Positions 35,458 to 43,319 of a stretch of 64,000 nucleotides of DNA are shown here, in pieces (within the stretch, counting starts at the first letter, position 1; the number at the start of each line of letters is the position of its first letter). Origin of the DNA: CAZSDU01 sp964429135 (GTDB taxonomy: Bacteria; Bacteroidota; Bacteroidia; Bacteroidales; FEN-979); the NCBI GenBank assembly GCA_964429135.1, contig CAYSAU010000009.1, positions 66,561-130,560 of the forward strand, read 5' to 3'. Under the pieces are notes generated by a model that was given only the letters and a program-made list of their open reading frames with translations, was not told the origin of the DNA and did not search any database. Made by a program: the position numbers and the translations under genes.

Positions 35458-36012
35458 TTATTTGCCGCGTGTATCCTTCATCTTCTGAAGTTTCTCCATT
35501 CCTTTGATATTCATTCCTTTTGACAGCTTGGAGATGGAAGAAAGATCGATGTTGCCGGTCAGACAAATCAAGGCAACTTCGTTTTTTCCTTTCATCAGCA
35601 TCACCATTTCATTCACTTTTCCACCAACTTCCTGGCGGGTCATGAATTTATAACTTTCACGTCCCTCATTGACTGTCATGATCTCCTTGTACTGGGAAGC
35701 AGGAAACAAGCCGGCAAATTCGTTATATATGGCAACTGCTTTGGTCATATTATTGGAATCAATGGAATAGCTTAACACTTTCAATCCCGTCAGCTGTTCC
35801 ATCATTTTTTTCATCTCCAGGGCGCTGGTATCTGTTTTGTCCCCTATCATCTGCTGGAACATCTGGAACATTTCCCTGGAGAAATTAACTGAAGTAAATC
35901 TTTCCTGACCGGCATATTTTTCATATACCTTGTCAATCGGACTTTGTGCCATGGTGAACAAAGGAATCACCAGGAATGCCGTAAGGGTAAATCTGAGCAT
36001 ATATGTTTTCAT
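35458..36012 (-). CDS. DUF4252 family secreted protein
   Basis: This 184-residue protein has a clear signal peptide (LRFTLTAFLVIPLFTMAQ, cleavage before Ser). The DUF4252 domain shows RFTSVNFSREMFQMFQQM at the start, a Lys/Met-rich helix, LKVLSYS, and the final NEVALICLTGNIDLSSISKL. The family is specific to Bacteroidota and related phyla and of unknown function. Here it is the third gene of an ECF sigma factor / anti-sigma operon. Such linkage suggests it is an envelope or secreted product controlled by that sigma factor. A strong terminator follows. Confidence 0.87.
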   Translation of the reverse strand: MKTYMLRFTLTAFLVIPLFTMAQSPIDKVYEKYAGQERFTSVNFSREMFQMFQQMIGDKTDTSALEMKKMMEQLTGLKVLSYSIDSNNMTKAVAIYNEFAGLFPASQYKEIMTVNEGRESYKFMTRQEVGGKVNEMVMLMKGKNEVALICLTGNIDLSSISKLSKGMNIKGMEKLQKMKDTRGK

Positions 36013-36016
36013 GATT

Positions 36017-36541
36017 TTATGGTTTTGTGGACGGGTTGGTTGGTTCGTCCGGGTTAATAATTAATGTTTGATAGTGATAGAATTTATGAAGTTTTTCAAC
36101 ATTTTCCATGGCTGTATTGAAAGCTTTCAGGTGCTGAACCTGATTCAATCCTGTATTTAATCCAACAGAAACCATCATCAGGGCGTTTTTTGCCTGATTG
36201 AAGGCCAGTTCCTGATCATGATCCGGTTTGAATAATTTTTTATGGTTAAATACCTCCGTTTGAAAAGTAAAAATTAATCCGATCAGTAAGAGAATTCCAG
36301 CAGCGATGGCAGACAGGTAGTAGAATTGTCTGATTTTCGGGTTTGCTTTGATGACGGGAGTAAAATGCTTCATTTTCTCACTGGTCAAGGCAGCGAAAGC
36401 GGAGAAGATATTCTTGTATTTCAACAGATGTTCAGGTACCTGGTCGTTGCAGAAGAACTCCTTCAGTCGGGCCTCTTCAGCAAGGGAGGTTTCCCCTTCG
36501 AAATACTTGTCAAGCAGGATTTCAATTTCTTTGATATTCAT
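36017..36541 (-). CDS. Probable anti-sigma factor, single-pass membrane protein
   Basis: The 174-residue protein starts with EIEILLDKYFEGETSLAEEARLK, the N-terminal pattern common to Bacteroidota anti-sigma factors. A central hydrophobic helix (FYYLSAIAAGILLLIGLIFTF, about residues 73-93) follows. The C-terminal 80 residues would be periplasmic and contain no FecR-type domain. Its start overlaps the end of the sigma factor gene by 20 bases, which implies translational coupling. By position and topology it should bind and inhibit the sigma factor at the membrane; this is inferred, not seen in a specific motif. Confidence 0.75.
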   Translation of the reverse strand: MNIKEIEILLDKYFEGETSLAEEARLKEFFCNDQVPEHLLKYKNIFSAFAALTSEKMKHFTPVIKANPKIRQFYYLSAIAAGILLLIGLIFTFQTEVFNHKKLFKPDHDQELAFNQAKNALMMVSVGLNTGLNQVQHLKAFNTAMENVEKLHKFYHYQTLIINPDEPTNPSTKP

Positions 36542-37037
36542 ATATCTTAGTATTGATCACTATTTCCCTGATTCTTTTTCTTGCCCTTGAAAGGTTAACG
36601 CGAACTGCATTTTCATTCATTTCGAGCATTGCGGCAATTTCACTGAGTTCATATCCCTCCACATCCCTCAGGTGTATGACCATCTTTTGCTGTTCGGGCA
36701 GGGATTTCATGGCCTGATGGATGCCAAATACCAGGTCAGAATGGTCGGCGCTGGATTTCCCCGGGAGGCTTTCAAGAAACTGACGGTGGTCATCCATTCT
36801 CTCCACCGGAAATCTGCGGACTTTTATTTTATCCAGACAAAAATTTCTGGTAGTTACCATGGCCAGGGCTTCCAAACTCCGGTATTCATCCAGGGTTGTT
36901 CTTTTATTCCATAATTTGATAAAAACTTCCTGAACGGCATCTTCAGCTTCTTCCGTATTTTCCAGTAATCTTTTCGCAAACCTGAAAAGCTTGTCACGTA
37001 AAGGATATACTTGTTTTTGAAAGTCGTGAAGATCCAT
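36522..37037 (-). CDS. ECF-type RNA polymerase sigma factor
   Basis: The 171-residue sigma-70 family protein contains regions 2 and 4 only. Region 2 is EEAEDAVQEVFIKLWNKR; region 4 is LPEQQKMVIHLRDVEGYELSEIA (recognised in two parts) with helix-turn-helix ALEMNENAVRVNLSRARKRIRE-like sequence. The longest frame would extend to 37157 and overlap the divergent transporter gene and its promoter. The start MDLHDFQKQVYPLRDKLFRF at 37037 matches the usual length and N-terminus. It directs RNA polymerase to a stress or envelope regulon and forms an operon with its probable anti-sigma factor and a DUF4252 gene. Confidence 0.92.
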   Translation of the reverse strand: MDLHDFQKQVYPLRDKLFRFAKRLLENTEEAEDAVQEVFIKLWNKRTTLDEYRSLEALAMVTTRNFCLDKIKVRRFPVERMDDHRQFLESLPGKSSADHSDLVFGIHQAMKSLPEQQKMVIHLRDVEGYELSEIAAMLEMNENAVRVNLSRARKRIREIVINTKIYEYQRN

Positions 37038-37084
37038 ACCGGGAATAAGACGATAAGCCCGCTTTTTTATTACACAAATTTCTC

Positions 37085-37092
37085 TATTTTTG
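37085..37092 (+). promoter_or_regulatory. Promoter -7 box of the peptide transporter gene
   Basis: TATTTTTG matches TAnnTTTG and lies 50 bases before the ATG at 37143. It sits in the 105-base divergent gap with the sigma-factor gene. Confidence 0.5.
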
Positions 37093-37142
37093 CAATGTAC
37101 GACTTTAAAAATCCAATTAGTATTCACCAATAAACGAAAATC

Positions 37143-38789
37143 ATGTTTAAAGGACATCCCAAAGGACTTTTTGTCGCCTTTTTTGCCAATATGGGGGAAC
37201 GTTTCGGTTTCTACACCATGATGGCCATCCTGGTACTGTTTTTACAGGCCAAGTTTAATCTCTCCACGGAGAATGCCGGTTATATTTACAGCATATTTTA
37301 TTTTTCGATATACGCGCTTGCTTTACTTGGAGGGTTCATCGCCGACCGTTCCCAGAATTACAAGGGAACCATTATGATCGGTCAGTTAGTCATGTTCCTT
37401 GGCTATCTGCTCATGGCCATACCAGGAATGGGTTTACCTTTCACTTTACTCGGGTTATTCACTATTGCCTTTGGAAATGGTCTTTTCAAAGGAAATCTCC
37501 AGGCTTTGGTCGGACAGATGTATGACAATGAAAAATATTCCAAGCTCAGAGATTCGGCATACAGCGTATTCTACATGGGGATCAACATCGGTGCTTTCTT
37601 TGCGCCCAGCGCTGCCCGTGGAGTACGGAGCTGGTGGCTTCATTCTCATGGTTTCAACTATGATCCGGATCTCCCCGCCTTATGCCACAGGATGGTGGAG
37701 GGAAATCTGGCGGACACTTCCAAGCTTCAGGAGTTAGCCAACAAAGCCACTACTTCCGGGATTCCGGTTGAAAACCTGACGAGTTTCGCACAGGATTACG
37801 TCCAGGTGTTCTCAACCGGTTACAATTATGCCTTCGGTGTAGCTGCCCTGGCCATGGTGATCTCTTTGATCATTTATATGATCTTCAAATCCCATCTACC
37901 TGATCGTAAAGAAATGGTAAAAAAAGATGCTTCCATCATCCAAATGCCTTGGGCAGAAGAGAAAAAACGACTCATTGCACTCGGACTCGTCTTCATCGTG
38001 GTAATCTTTTTCTGGATGTCCTTCCATCAAAATGGTTTAACCCTCACCCTCTTTGCACGTGATTATACCGATAAGCAGGTTGGGCCTTTGACGTATATCT
38101 TTTTCTATCTTCCTGCCTTCCTTTCACTCATCGGGGCCATTTTCGGGGTTATGATGCTCATCAAAAAACAAGTCAAAGCCATGACCAGGGTATTCGGTGC
38201 TGCACTCCTTCTGGCAGGCGGAGGACTGCTATATTATTTTTACTCAACTTTTACGCTTGAAAACACTATTGAACCTGAAATTTTCCAGCAATTCAATCCC
38301 ATCATGATTGTATTCCTGACACCTGTTGTCGTTGGATTATTTGCTTTTTTGCGTAAGCGTGATATTGAGCCCTCCACGCCGAGAAAAATAGGGATAGGCA
38401 TGATCCTTGCCGCTACCGGCTTCACGCTGATCATGCTTACCTCCTTCGGGTTAGTCTCACCCGCAGAACTTCATGGTGATCCTGCCCCCGACAGGGTTTC
38501 TCCCTACTGGCTGATCAGTACTTACATCGTGCTTACCTTTGCAGAACTTTTCCTAAGCCCGATGGGGATTTCCTTTGTTTCAAAGGTGGCCCCACCCCGT
38601 TTCCAGGGATTGATGCAGGGGGGATGGCTGGCTGCAACGGCAGTGGGCAATTCACTCCTGTTTGTCGGTACAATGGCTTATTCAAGGCTTCAACTCTGGC
38701 AGGCCTGGTTGATTTTTGTAGTATGCTGTCTCCTGGCCGCTGCTTTCATTTTCTCCATTATGAAACGATTGGAAGCAGCAACGAAATAG
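37143..38789 (+). CDS. Proton-dependent oligopeptide transporter (POT/PTR family)
   Basis: This 548-residue inner-membrane symporter for di- and tripeptides has the POT N-terminus: FFANMGERFGFYTMMAILVL contains the ExxER-like helix-1 motif (here GERFGFY). GGFIADRSQNYKGTIMIG is the helix 2-3 loop, and the FYMGINIGAFFAP segment matches the PTR2 signature. About fourteen hydrophobic segments are present. The region FAELFLSPMGISFVSKVAPP is the conserved helix-10 motif. It is transcribed alone from its own promoter, divergent from the sigma-factor operon. Confidence 0.94.
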   Translation: MFKGHPKGLFVAFFANMGERFGFYTMMAILVLFLQAKFNLSTENAGYIYSIFYFSIYALALLGGFIADRSQNYKGTIMIGQLVMFLGYLLMAIPGMGLPFTLLGLFTIAFGNGLFKGNLQALVGQMYDNEKYSKLRDSAYSVFYMGINIGAFFAPSAARGVRSWWLHSHGFNYDPDLPALCHRMVEGNLADTSKLQELANKATTSGIPVENLTSFAQDYVQVFSTGYNYAFGVAALAMVISLIIYMIFKSHLPDRKEMVKKDASIIQMPWAEEKKRLIALGLVFIVVIFFWMSFHQNGLTLTLFARDYTDKQVGPLTYIFFYLPAFLSLIGAIFGVMMLIKKQVKAMTRVFGAALLLAGGGLLYYFYSTFTLENTIEPEIFQQFNPIMIVFLTPVVVGLFAFLRKRDIEPSTPRKIGIGMILAATGFTLIMLTSFGLVSPAELHGDPAPDRVSPYWLISTYIVLTFAELFLSPMGISFVSKVAPPRFQGLMQGGWLAATAVGNSLLFVGTMAYSRLQLWQAWLIFVVCCLLAAAFIFSIMKRLEAATK

Positions 38790-38799
38790 ATTACTGAAC

Positions 38800-38834
38800 T
38801 TGAACAGGGATGCTTGAACATTGAACAGGGAACA
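38800..38834 (+). repeat. Short heptamer repeat around TTGAACA
   Basis: In the gap between two genes the sequence is organised in 7-base units: TTGAACA (38800), GGGATGC, TTGAACA (38814), TTGAACA (38821), GGGAACA. The third unit supplies the TTG start codon of the radical SAM gene. A reverse-strand relative (GGAACATTGAACA) occurs at 61555-61567. Confidence 0.6.
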
Positions 38835-39780
38835 ATATTTATGGGGGCATGGCAGAAGGTTCAATTCCTATACCGAGTATATCCGTAAGATCTTTGGGGG
38901 AAGAATACAGAAAGTTGTAGTAGATGCCGGGTTTAGCTGTCCGAACCGGGATGGATCAAAAGGCAGAGGGGGTTGTACCTATTGTGATAACAATGCCTTC
39001 AACCCTTCTTACTGCAACCCTAAAGAGCCGTTACATGAACAGATATCCAAAGGGATAGCGTTTCATGCCGTTAGGTATAGGCGGGCTGAAAAATTTCTGG
39101 TTTATTTCCAGCCATACAGCAATACTTATGCGCCCTTGAGTGATCTGATTCTTTTATATGAAGAAGCCCTCTCCTATCCGAATGTCGCCGGACTGGTAAT
39201 CGGAACGCGGCCTGATTGTATCGATGAAGAGAAACTTGATTACCTGAAAAATCTGTCGAAAAAAACCTACATCCAGATCGAATATGGCATTGAGTCCTGT
39301 TTCGACGCTTCTCTTGAGCACATCAACCGGGGACATGATTTTGCGCTCTCCCGTGAAATTCTAAAAAAAACAAAAGATCACGGAATCCGTACCGGGGCGC
39401 ATTTTATCTTCGGACTTCCGGGCGAAAGCCTGAACACTATGATGGATGAAGCAGAAATCATTTCTTCTTTAACCATCGACAGCATTAAATTCCATCAACT
39501 TCAGATCGTCAAGGGGACAAAGATAGAAAAAGAGTATCTGTCTGATCCCGGGAATTTTCATGTGTTTAGCGTGGAAGAATATGTCAGGTTTATCGTGGCA
39601 TTTACTGAACGCTTAAATCCTTACATCGTGATCGAACGGTTCTCGGGAGAAGTCCCTCCACAACTTCTACACCACAGCGACTGGAAACTGATCCGTTATG
39701 ATGCCGTTCTACGACTGATCGAAAAGGAAATGGAAAGACAGGATACCTGGCAGGGAAAATATTATCATTGCACGGCTTAA
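38821..39780 (+). CDS. TIGR01212 family radical SAM protein (YhcC-like)
   Basis: The 319-residue Elp3-related radical SAM protein has its [4Fe-4S] cysteines in FSCPNRDGSKGRGGCTYC (Cys, twelve residues, then CxxC), as in E. coli YhcC. Other landmarks are KFLVYFQPYSNTYAP, GLVIGTRPDCIDEEKLDYL, IQIEYGIES and the GAHFIFGLPGES motif. The function of the family is not established. No ATG is available before the conserved region, so the likely start is the TTG at 38821, which lies within a heptamer repeat. The stop codon shares TTAA with the stop of the convergent pstB gene. Confidence 0.9.
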   Translation: MNREQYLWGHGRRFNSYTEYIRKIFGGRIQKVVVDAGFSCPNRDGSKGRGGCTYCDNNAFNPSYCNPKEPLHEQISKGIAFHAVRYRRAEKFLVYFQPYSNTYAPLSDLILLYEEALSYPNVAGLVIGTRPDCIDEEKLDYLKNLSKKTYIQIEYGIESCFDASLEHINRGHDFALSREILKKTKDHGIRTGAHFIFGLPGESLNTMMDEAEIISSLTIDSIKFHQLQIVKGTKIEKEYLSDPGNFHVFSVEEYVRFIVAFTERLNPYIVIERFSGEVPPQLLHHSDWKLIRYDAVLRLIEKEMERQDTWQGKYYHCTA

Positions 39781-40538
39781 TTAAAAGTACCGGCGAAATA
39801 GTTTCTGGTTTTCTCCATCTTTGGATTTTCAAAGACTTCTCTGGCCTCTCCCTGTTCTATCACTTCCCCGAGGTACATGAATACAATATAATCAGCGATT
39901 CTTTTTGCCTGCCGGAGAATATGGGTGACCATAACGATGGTATAATCGTTTTTCAGTTCCATGAATTTTTCATTGATGTACTGGCTTGAGATCGGATCCA
40001 GGGCAGATGTAGGTTCGTCGGCGAGAATTATTTCAGGAGCGACAGCCAGTCCGCGAGCCAGACAAAGACGTTGCTGTTGCCCTATAGACAAACGGGAAGC
40101 AGGTTCATGTAAGCGGTTCCTGACTTCCTCATACAAATTAGCCTGCTTGAGGTAATCGATCACCAGCTTATGCAACTCACGGCGTTTATGAATCCCCCTG
40201 AGCTTTAAAGCATAGGCGATATTATTGTAGATGGTCATGGGCAAGGGGTAAGGTCGTTGTGAAAGCAAACCCATATGTTGGCGCAATTGATAGATATCGG
40301 CCCCTGCATCAAGGATATTCTGATCATTGATCATGACACTTCCGGAAACATGTAACTCAGGGTAAAGATCGGTGAGACGGTTAAGACATTTCAGCAAGGT
40401 CGTTTTACCGCAACCGGAAGGTCCAAGGATAACGGTTATTTTATTGCGTGGAATCCCGATATGGATGTTTTTCAGGATCTGCACTTTTCCGGCTGTAACG
40501 TTAAGATTGCTGATCTGTATTATCTTTTTGTCGTCCAT
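39777..40538 (-). CDS. pstB: Phosphate ABC transporter ATP-binding protein
   Basis: This 253-residue ABC ATPase powers the Pst phosphate importer. Walker A is GPSGCGKTT, the Q-loop is LLSQRPYPLPMTIYNNI (the PstB-type Q-loop), the signature is LSIGQQQRLCLARG, and Walker B is IILADEPTSALDP. H-loop HIL follows. KCLNRLTDLYP after Walker A and the FENPK tail are PstB hallmarks. It is the last gene of the pstSCAB series; no phoU gene follows, since the next gene is convergent and its stop overlaps by four bases. Confidence 0.93.
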   Translation of the reverse strand: MDDKKIIQISNLNVTAGKVQILKNIHIGIPRNKITVILGPSGCGKTTLLKCLNRLTDLYPELHVSGSVMINDQNILDAGADIYQLRQHMGLLSQRPYPLPMTIYNNIAYALKLRGIHKRRELHKLVIDYLKQANLYEEVRNRLHEPASRLSIGQQQRLCLARGLAVAPEIILADEPTSALDPISSQYINEKFMELKNDYTIVMVTHILRQAKRIADYIVFMYLGEVIEQGEAREVFENPKMEKTRNYFAGTFN

Positions 40539-40544
40539 CCTGAA

Positions 40545-41402
40545 TCAGAAGTTAATTTTTGTTTTATGGTAACGTTTTCCGAGTCCTCTTGAAAAAAGGC
40601 TGACAATCAATATGATCAAGGTCAGCACGAGGGCTGAGGCATAAGCCCTGTTCTGGACTTCTTCAACGGGAGAACTCAACTGGAAAAAAATTGAAAGTGG
40701 CAAAGTTGCAACAGGTTCCAGTAGAGAATTGGGCAGGTTATCGGTATAACCGGCGGTGAACAATACCGAGGCTGCATCCCCGATAGCTCTGCCGAAAGAA
40801 AGCAGTATCGCGGTGATAATTCCTGATACCGATTGTCGGGTAAAAATTTTAAAAGCGGTCTCCGACTGATTTGAACCCAGCGAATAAGAGGCTTCCGAAA
40901 TCCCGGTAGGCACTGTGCGGAGAATTTCATCCATGGATCGAATCATGATGGGCAGGATGAACAATGTTACGGTAATGATTCCGGCCAGGAGGGAAGTCTG
41001 TAAACCTAAAAAAATCATCATGGTAAATCCGAAAGCGCCATAAACAATGGACGGAATCCCCCAGATAAGGTCGAGAATAAAGCGAATGAAATAGACCAGT
41101 CTTTTTCGTCTTACCAAAAAAACATTGATATACAAAGCCACCGGTAATCCTATGATAAAAGCAAGCAAGCTAGCCCCGAATGCCAGGGTTAATGATCCCA
41201 GTATGGCATTGAGTATCCCTCCTCCCTTTCCGTAATAATATCCGCCCTTAGGCGTCTGGGATATCATTTCCCAGGACAGGCTTTTTACTCCTTTTTCAAA
41301 AATACTGTAAATGATAATGGCTAAGATGATCAGGATAAAATAGGTAGAAAAGATCATCAGCACCTTAAAAAATTTCTCTTCTGTTTTTTCTAGCAATTTC
41401 AC
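40545..41402 (-). CDS. pstA: Phosphate ABC transporter permease PstA
   Basis: This 285-residue inner-membrane permease has six hydrophobic segments. WEMISQTPKGGYYYGKGGGILNAI is the PstA periplasmic loop after helix 1. The EAA-type coupling loop reads EASYSLGSNQSETAFKIFTRQSVSGI. It pairs with PstC to form the phosphate channel. The start is two bases downstream of the pstC stop; pstB follows after six bases. Confidence 0.93.
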   Translation of the reverse strand: MKLLEKTEEKFFKVLMIFSTYFILIILAIIIYSIFEKGVKSLSWEMISQTPKGGYYYGKGGGILNAILGSLTLAFGASLLAFIIGLPVALYINVFLVRRKRLVYFIRFILDLIWGIPSIVYGAFGFTMMIFLGLQTSLLAGIITVTLFILPIMIRSMDEILRTVPTGISEASYSLGSNQSETAFKIFTRQSVSGIITAILLSFGRAIGDAASVLFTAGYTDNLPNSLLEPVATLPLSIFFQLSSPVEEVQNRAYASALVLTLIILIVSLFSRGLGKRYHKTKINF

Positions 41403-41403
41403 G

Positions 41404-42294
41404 TTAAAACTTATTATATCTCGATATAAAAAAATGCATGATCAGGTTAAAGAACAGTGACACTCCTAAAAGCAATAGAGCAGCAAACATCAGGGCGGAA
41501 TCATACCTGGGAATCGACATCATTTCCCCGTAATTATTTGCAATCAGTGCCGGAAGTGTATAACCGGGGTCAAAGACACTTTTGGGCAAACGGATCACAT
41601 TGCCGACCACCATCAGCACGGCCATCGTCTCTCCGAAAGCACGGGCCAGGCCAAATCCGAAAGCAGCAATGATGCCGGGTAAAGCTTTTTTCATTAAAAC
41701 AAACTTGATCGTTTTCCATTCGCTGGCACCCAGAGCAAGTGATGCTTCCTTGAGTTCTGTCGGGATGGATCGGAATATTTCGATCAGAATATTCAGGATA
41801 AAGGGGATGATCATGATGGAAAGAACAAAGGCCGCAGCAAGGATACTGTACCCCATCGTATGAACATTGAAAAAGGGACCCAGATAGCGTGAAATAAAAG
41901 GTACGATGACCAGAATCCCCCATAAGCCATAAACCACGGAAGGAATCCCTGCCAGAATATCAATCGCGGGGTGCATAAGCCGTAAAAAATACTTTTTCGT
42001 ATATTGGGTAACATAAATTGCAGAGAGCAAACAAACCGGTGCGGTGATCAACATGGCCAGCAAGGTTACCCAGATGGACCCGACAATAAAAGAGAAAAAA
42101 CCAAATTTCCCGCTTGCCGGTCTCCATTCTTTGGAAAAGATCAGGTCGAATAAAGAATAATCATGTAAAAGCAGAAAAGATTTAAGGTAGAGACCCAGGA
42201 ACAATAAAAAAGGTAGAAGAGCAACCAGCATCAGGCTGACAAGCATCCAGGAATAATTTACATAATGCCTTTGCTTACGGTTAAGAATGTACAT
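41404..42294 (-). CDS. pstC: Phosphate ABC transporter permease PstC
   Basis: This 296-residue inner-membrane permease has about six transmembrane helices. Family landmarks are KEWRPASGKFGFFSFIVGS in the first loop, GIPSVVYGLWGI, and the coupling loop PTELKEASLALGASEWKTI. FGLARAFGETMAVLMVVGN is highly typical of PstC. It lies between pstS and pstA in a tight operon and forms the channel with PstA. Confidence 0.94.
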   Translation of the reverse strand: MYILNRKQRHYVNYSWMLVSLMLVALLPFLLFLGLYLKSFLLLHDYSLFDLIFSKEWRPASGKFGFFSFIVGSIWVTLLAMLITAPVCLLSAIYVTQYTKKYFLRLMHPAIDILAGIPSVVYGLWGILVIVPFISRYLGPFFNVHTMGYSILAAAFVLSIMIIPFILNILIEIFRSIPTELKEASLALGASEWKTIKFVLMKKALPGIIAAFGFGLARAFGETMAVLMVVGNVIRLPKSVFDPGYTLPALIANNYGEMMSIPRYDSALMFAALLLLGVSLFFNLIMHFFISRYNKF

Positions 42295-42319
42295 TCATCA
42301 CACGTATTTTATAAGCGGG

Positions 42320-43309
42320 TTAATTCAATTTAAGTTTTTCGTTTTCTATCTTTTCCGGTATTAAATTAACGTATCCTGATTCGTGGACGAATTTTTGCCC
42401 GTCTTCGAGTATCCAATGCAGAAATGCAATGACCAGGGGATCTGATGGTTTTCCTCCCGAAACAATATAAAGATCACGTGCCGGCGGAGAGGGGTATTTT
42501 CCTGTATTAATGGCTTCCATCACTTCATCAAGGCTTCCATAGAAATCTTCATCCGTATCAATGATACCATTATCGTTAAGATCAATGGGAATCACTTCCA
42601 GCCCGGGGTATTTTTTTCTGGTCTGCACATCATAAACAAAGTTAAGGTTATTATATCCGATTCCTTCCCTGTTTCTTCTTACCGCATCTGCCACACCGGG
42701 GTCCCCGTTGAGCCCCAATCCCATGATTTCATCCTGGGATTTTCTGTTCAGGAATTTCGCCCACATCTCGGAGGCACCGCATGCATCAGAGCGTGTAAAG
42801 GCCTGGATGGGTAATGTCTCTTTATTTCCCACAGCCTGACCCCAGGTCTTCAAACTTCCCGTAATGAATATCTCGTACAATTTCTGTTTTGTCAGTCCAT
42901 GTTTCTTTAATACAGGAAGTACAGGATTTTTCGCATTCACCGTGGGCATCACCGCATCCTTTGATACGGCAATCCACCAGGCTCCTCTGGCCTGCTCTTC
43001 TGGACTGACTTCTTTAGAATACATGCCCAGGTCTACCATATGGGATAAAGCATCCGCCATTCCTTTCCCTGCTCCCCCCGCAGAAACATTGATCACAACC
43101 CTCGGGTGTAATTTCTGAAATTCTTCTGCCCAACGAACCGTGAGGGGATACAAGGCGAAAGCACCGGAAATGTTGATCTTCCCCTCCAGCGTATCCTGGG
43201 AAGAAGCGGATGAAGACCTTCCCCCCCGCTGATTACAGGAAAATACCATGAGGAGACAGAAAATAGAAATAAGAACCAATGAAACCGTAAAAAATATTGA
43301 TCGCTTCAT
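42320..43309 (-). CDS. pstS: Phosphate-binding lipoprotein of the Pst system
   Basis: The 329-residue periplasmic binding lipoprotein has a hydrophobic signal ending in VFSC (lipidated Cys25). The PBP-like domain contains INISGAFALYPLTVRWAEEF and VSAGGAGKGMADA, which form phosphate contacts in PstS-type proteins. TRSDACGASEMWAKFL is the second conserved loop. Unusually, residues 243-254 read DLNDNGIIDTDE, a complete EF-hand-type calcium loop. The longest frame starts at 43330 and would overlap the moxR stop; the internal ATG at 43309 gives a better lipoprotein signal. Confidence 0.9.
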   Translation of the reverse strand: MKRSIFFTVSLVLISIFCLLMVFSCNQRGGRSSSASSQDTLEGKINISGAFALYPLTVRWAEEFQKLHPRVVINVSAGGAGKGMADALSHMVDLGMYSKEVSPEEQARGAWWIAVSKDAVMPTVNAKNPVLPVLKKHGLTKQKLYEIFITGSLKTWGQAVGNKETLPIQAFTRSDACGASEMWAKFLNRKSQDEIMGLGLNGDPGVADAVRRNREGIGYNNLNFVYDVQTRKKYPGLEVIPIDLNDNGIIDTDEDFYGSLDEVMEAINTGKYPSPPARDLYIVSGGKPSDPLVIAFLHWILEDGQKFVHESGYVNLIPEKIENEKLKLN

Positions 43310-43319
43310 GCGGTTAAGT

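Noticed and set aside
36522..37157. Longer 211-residue sigma factor starting at 37157
   Set aside because: It would cross the divergent promoter and overlap the transporter gene, and the added 40 residues do not resemble any sigma region.
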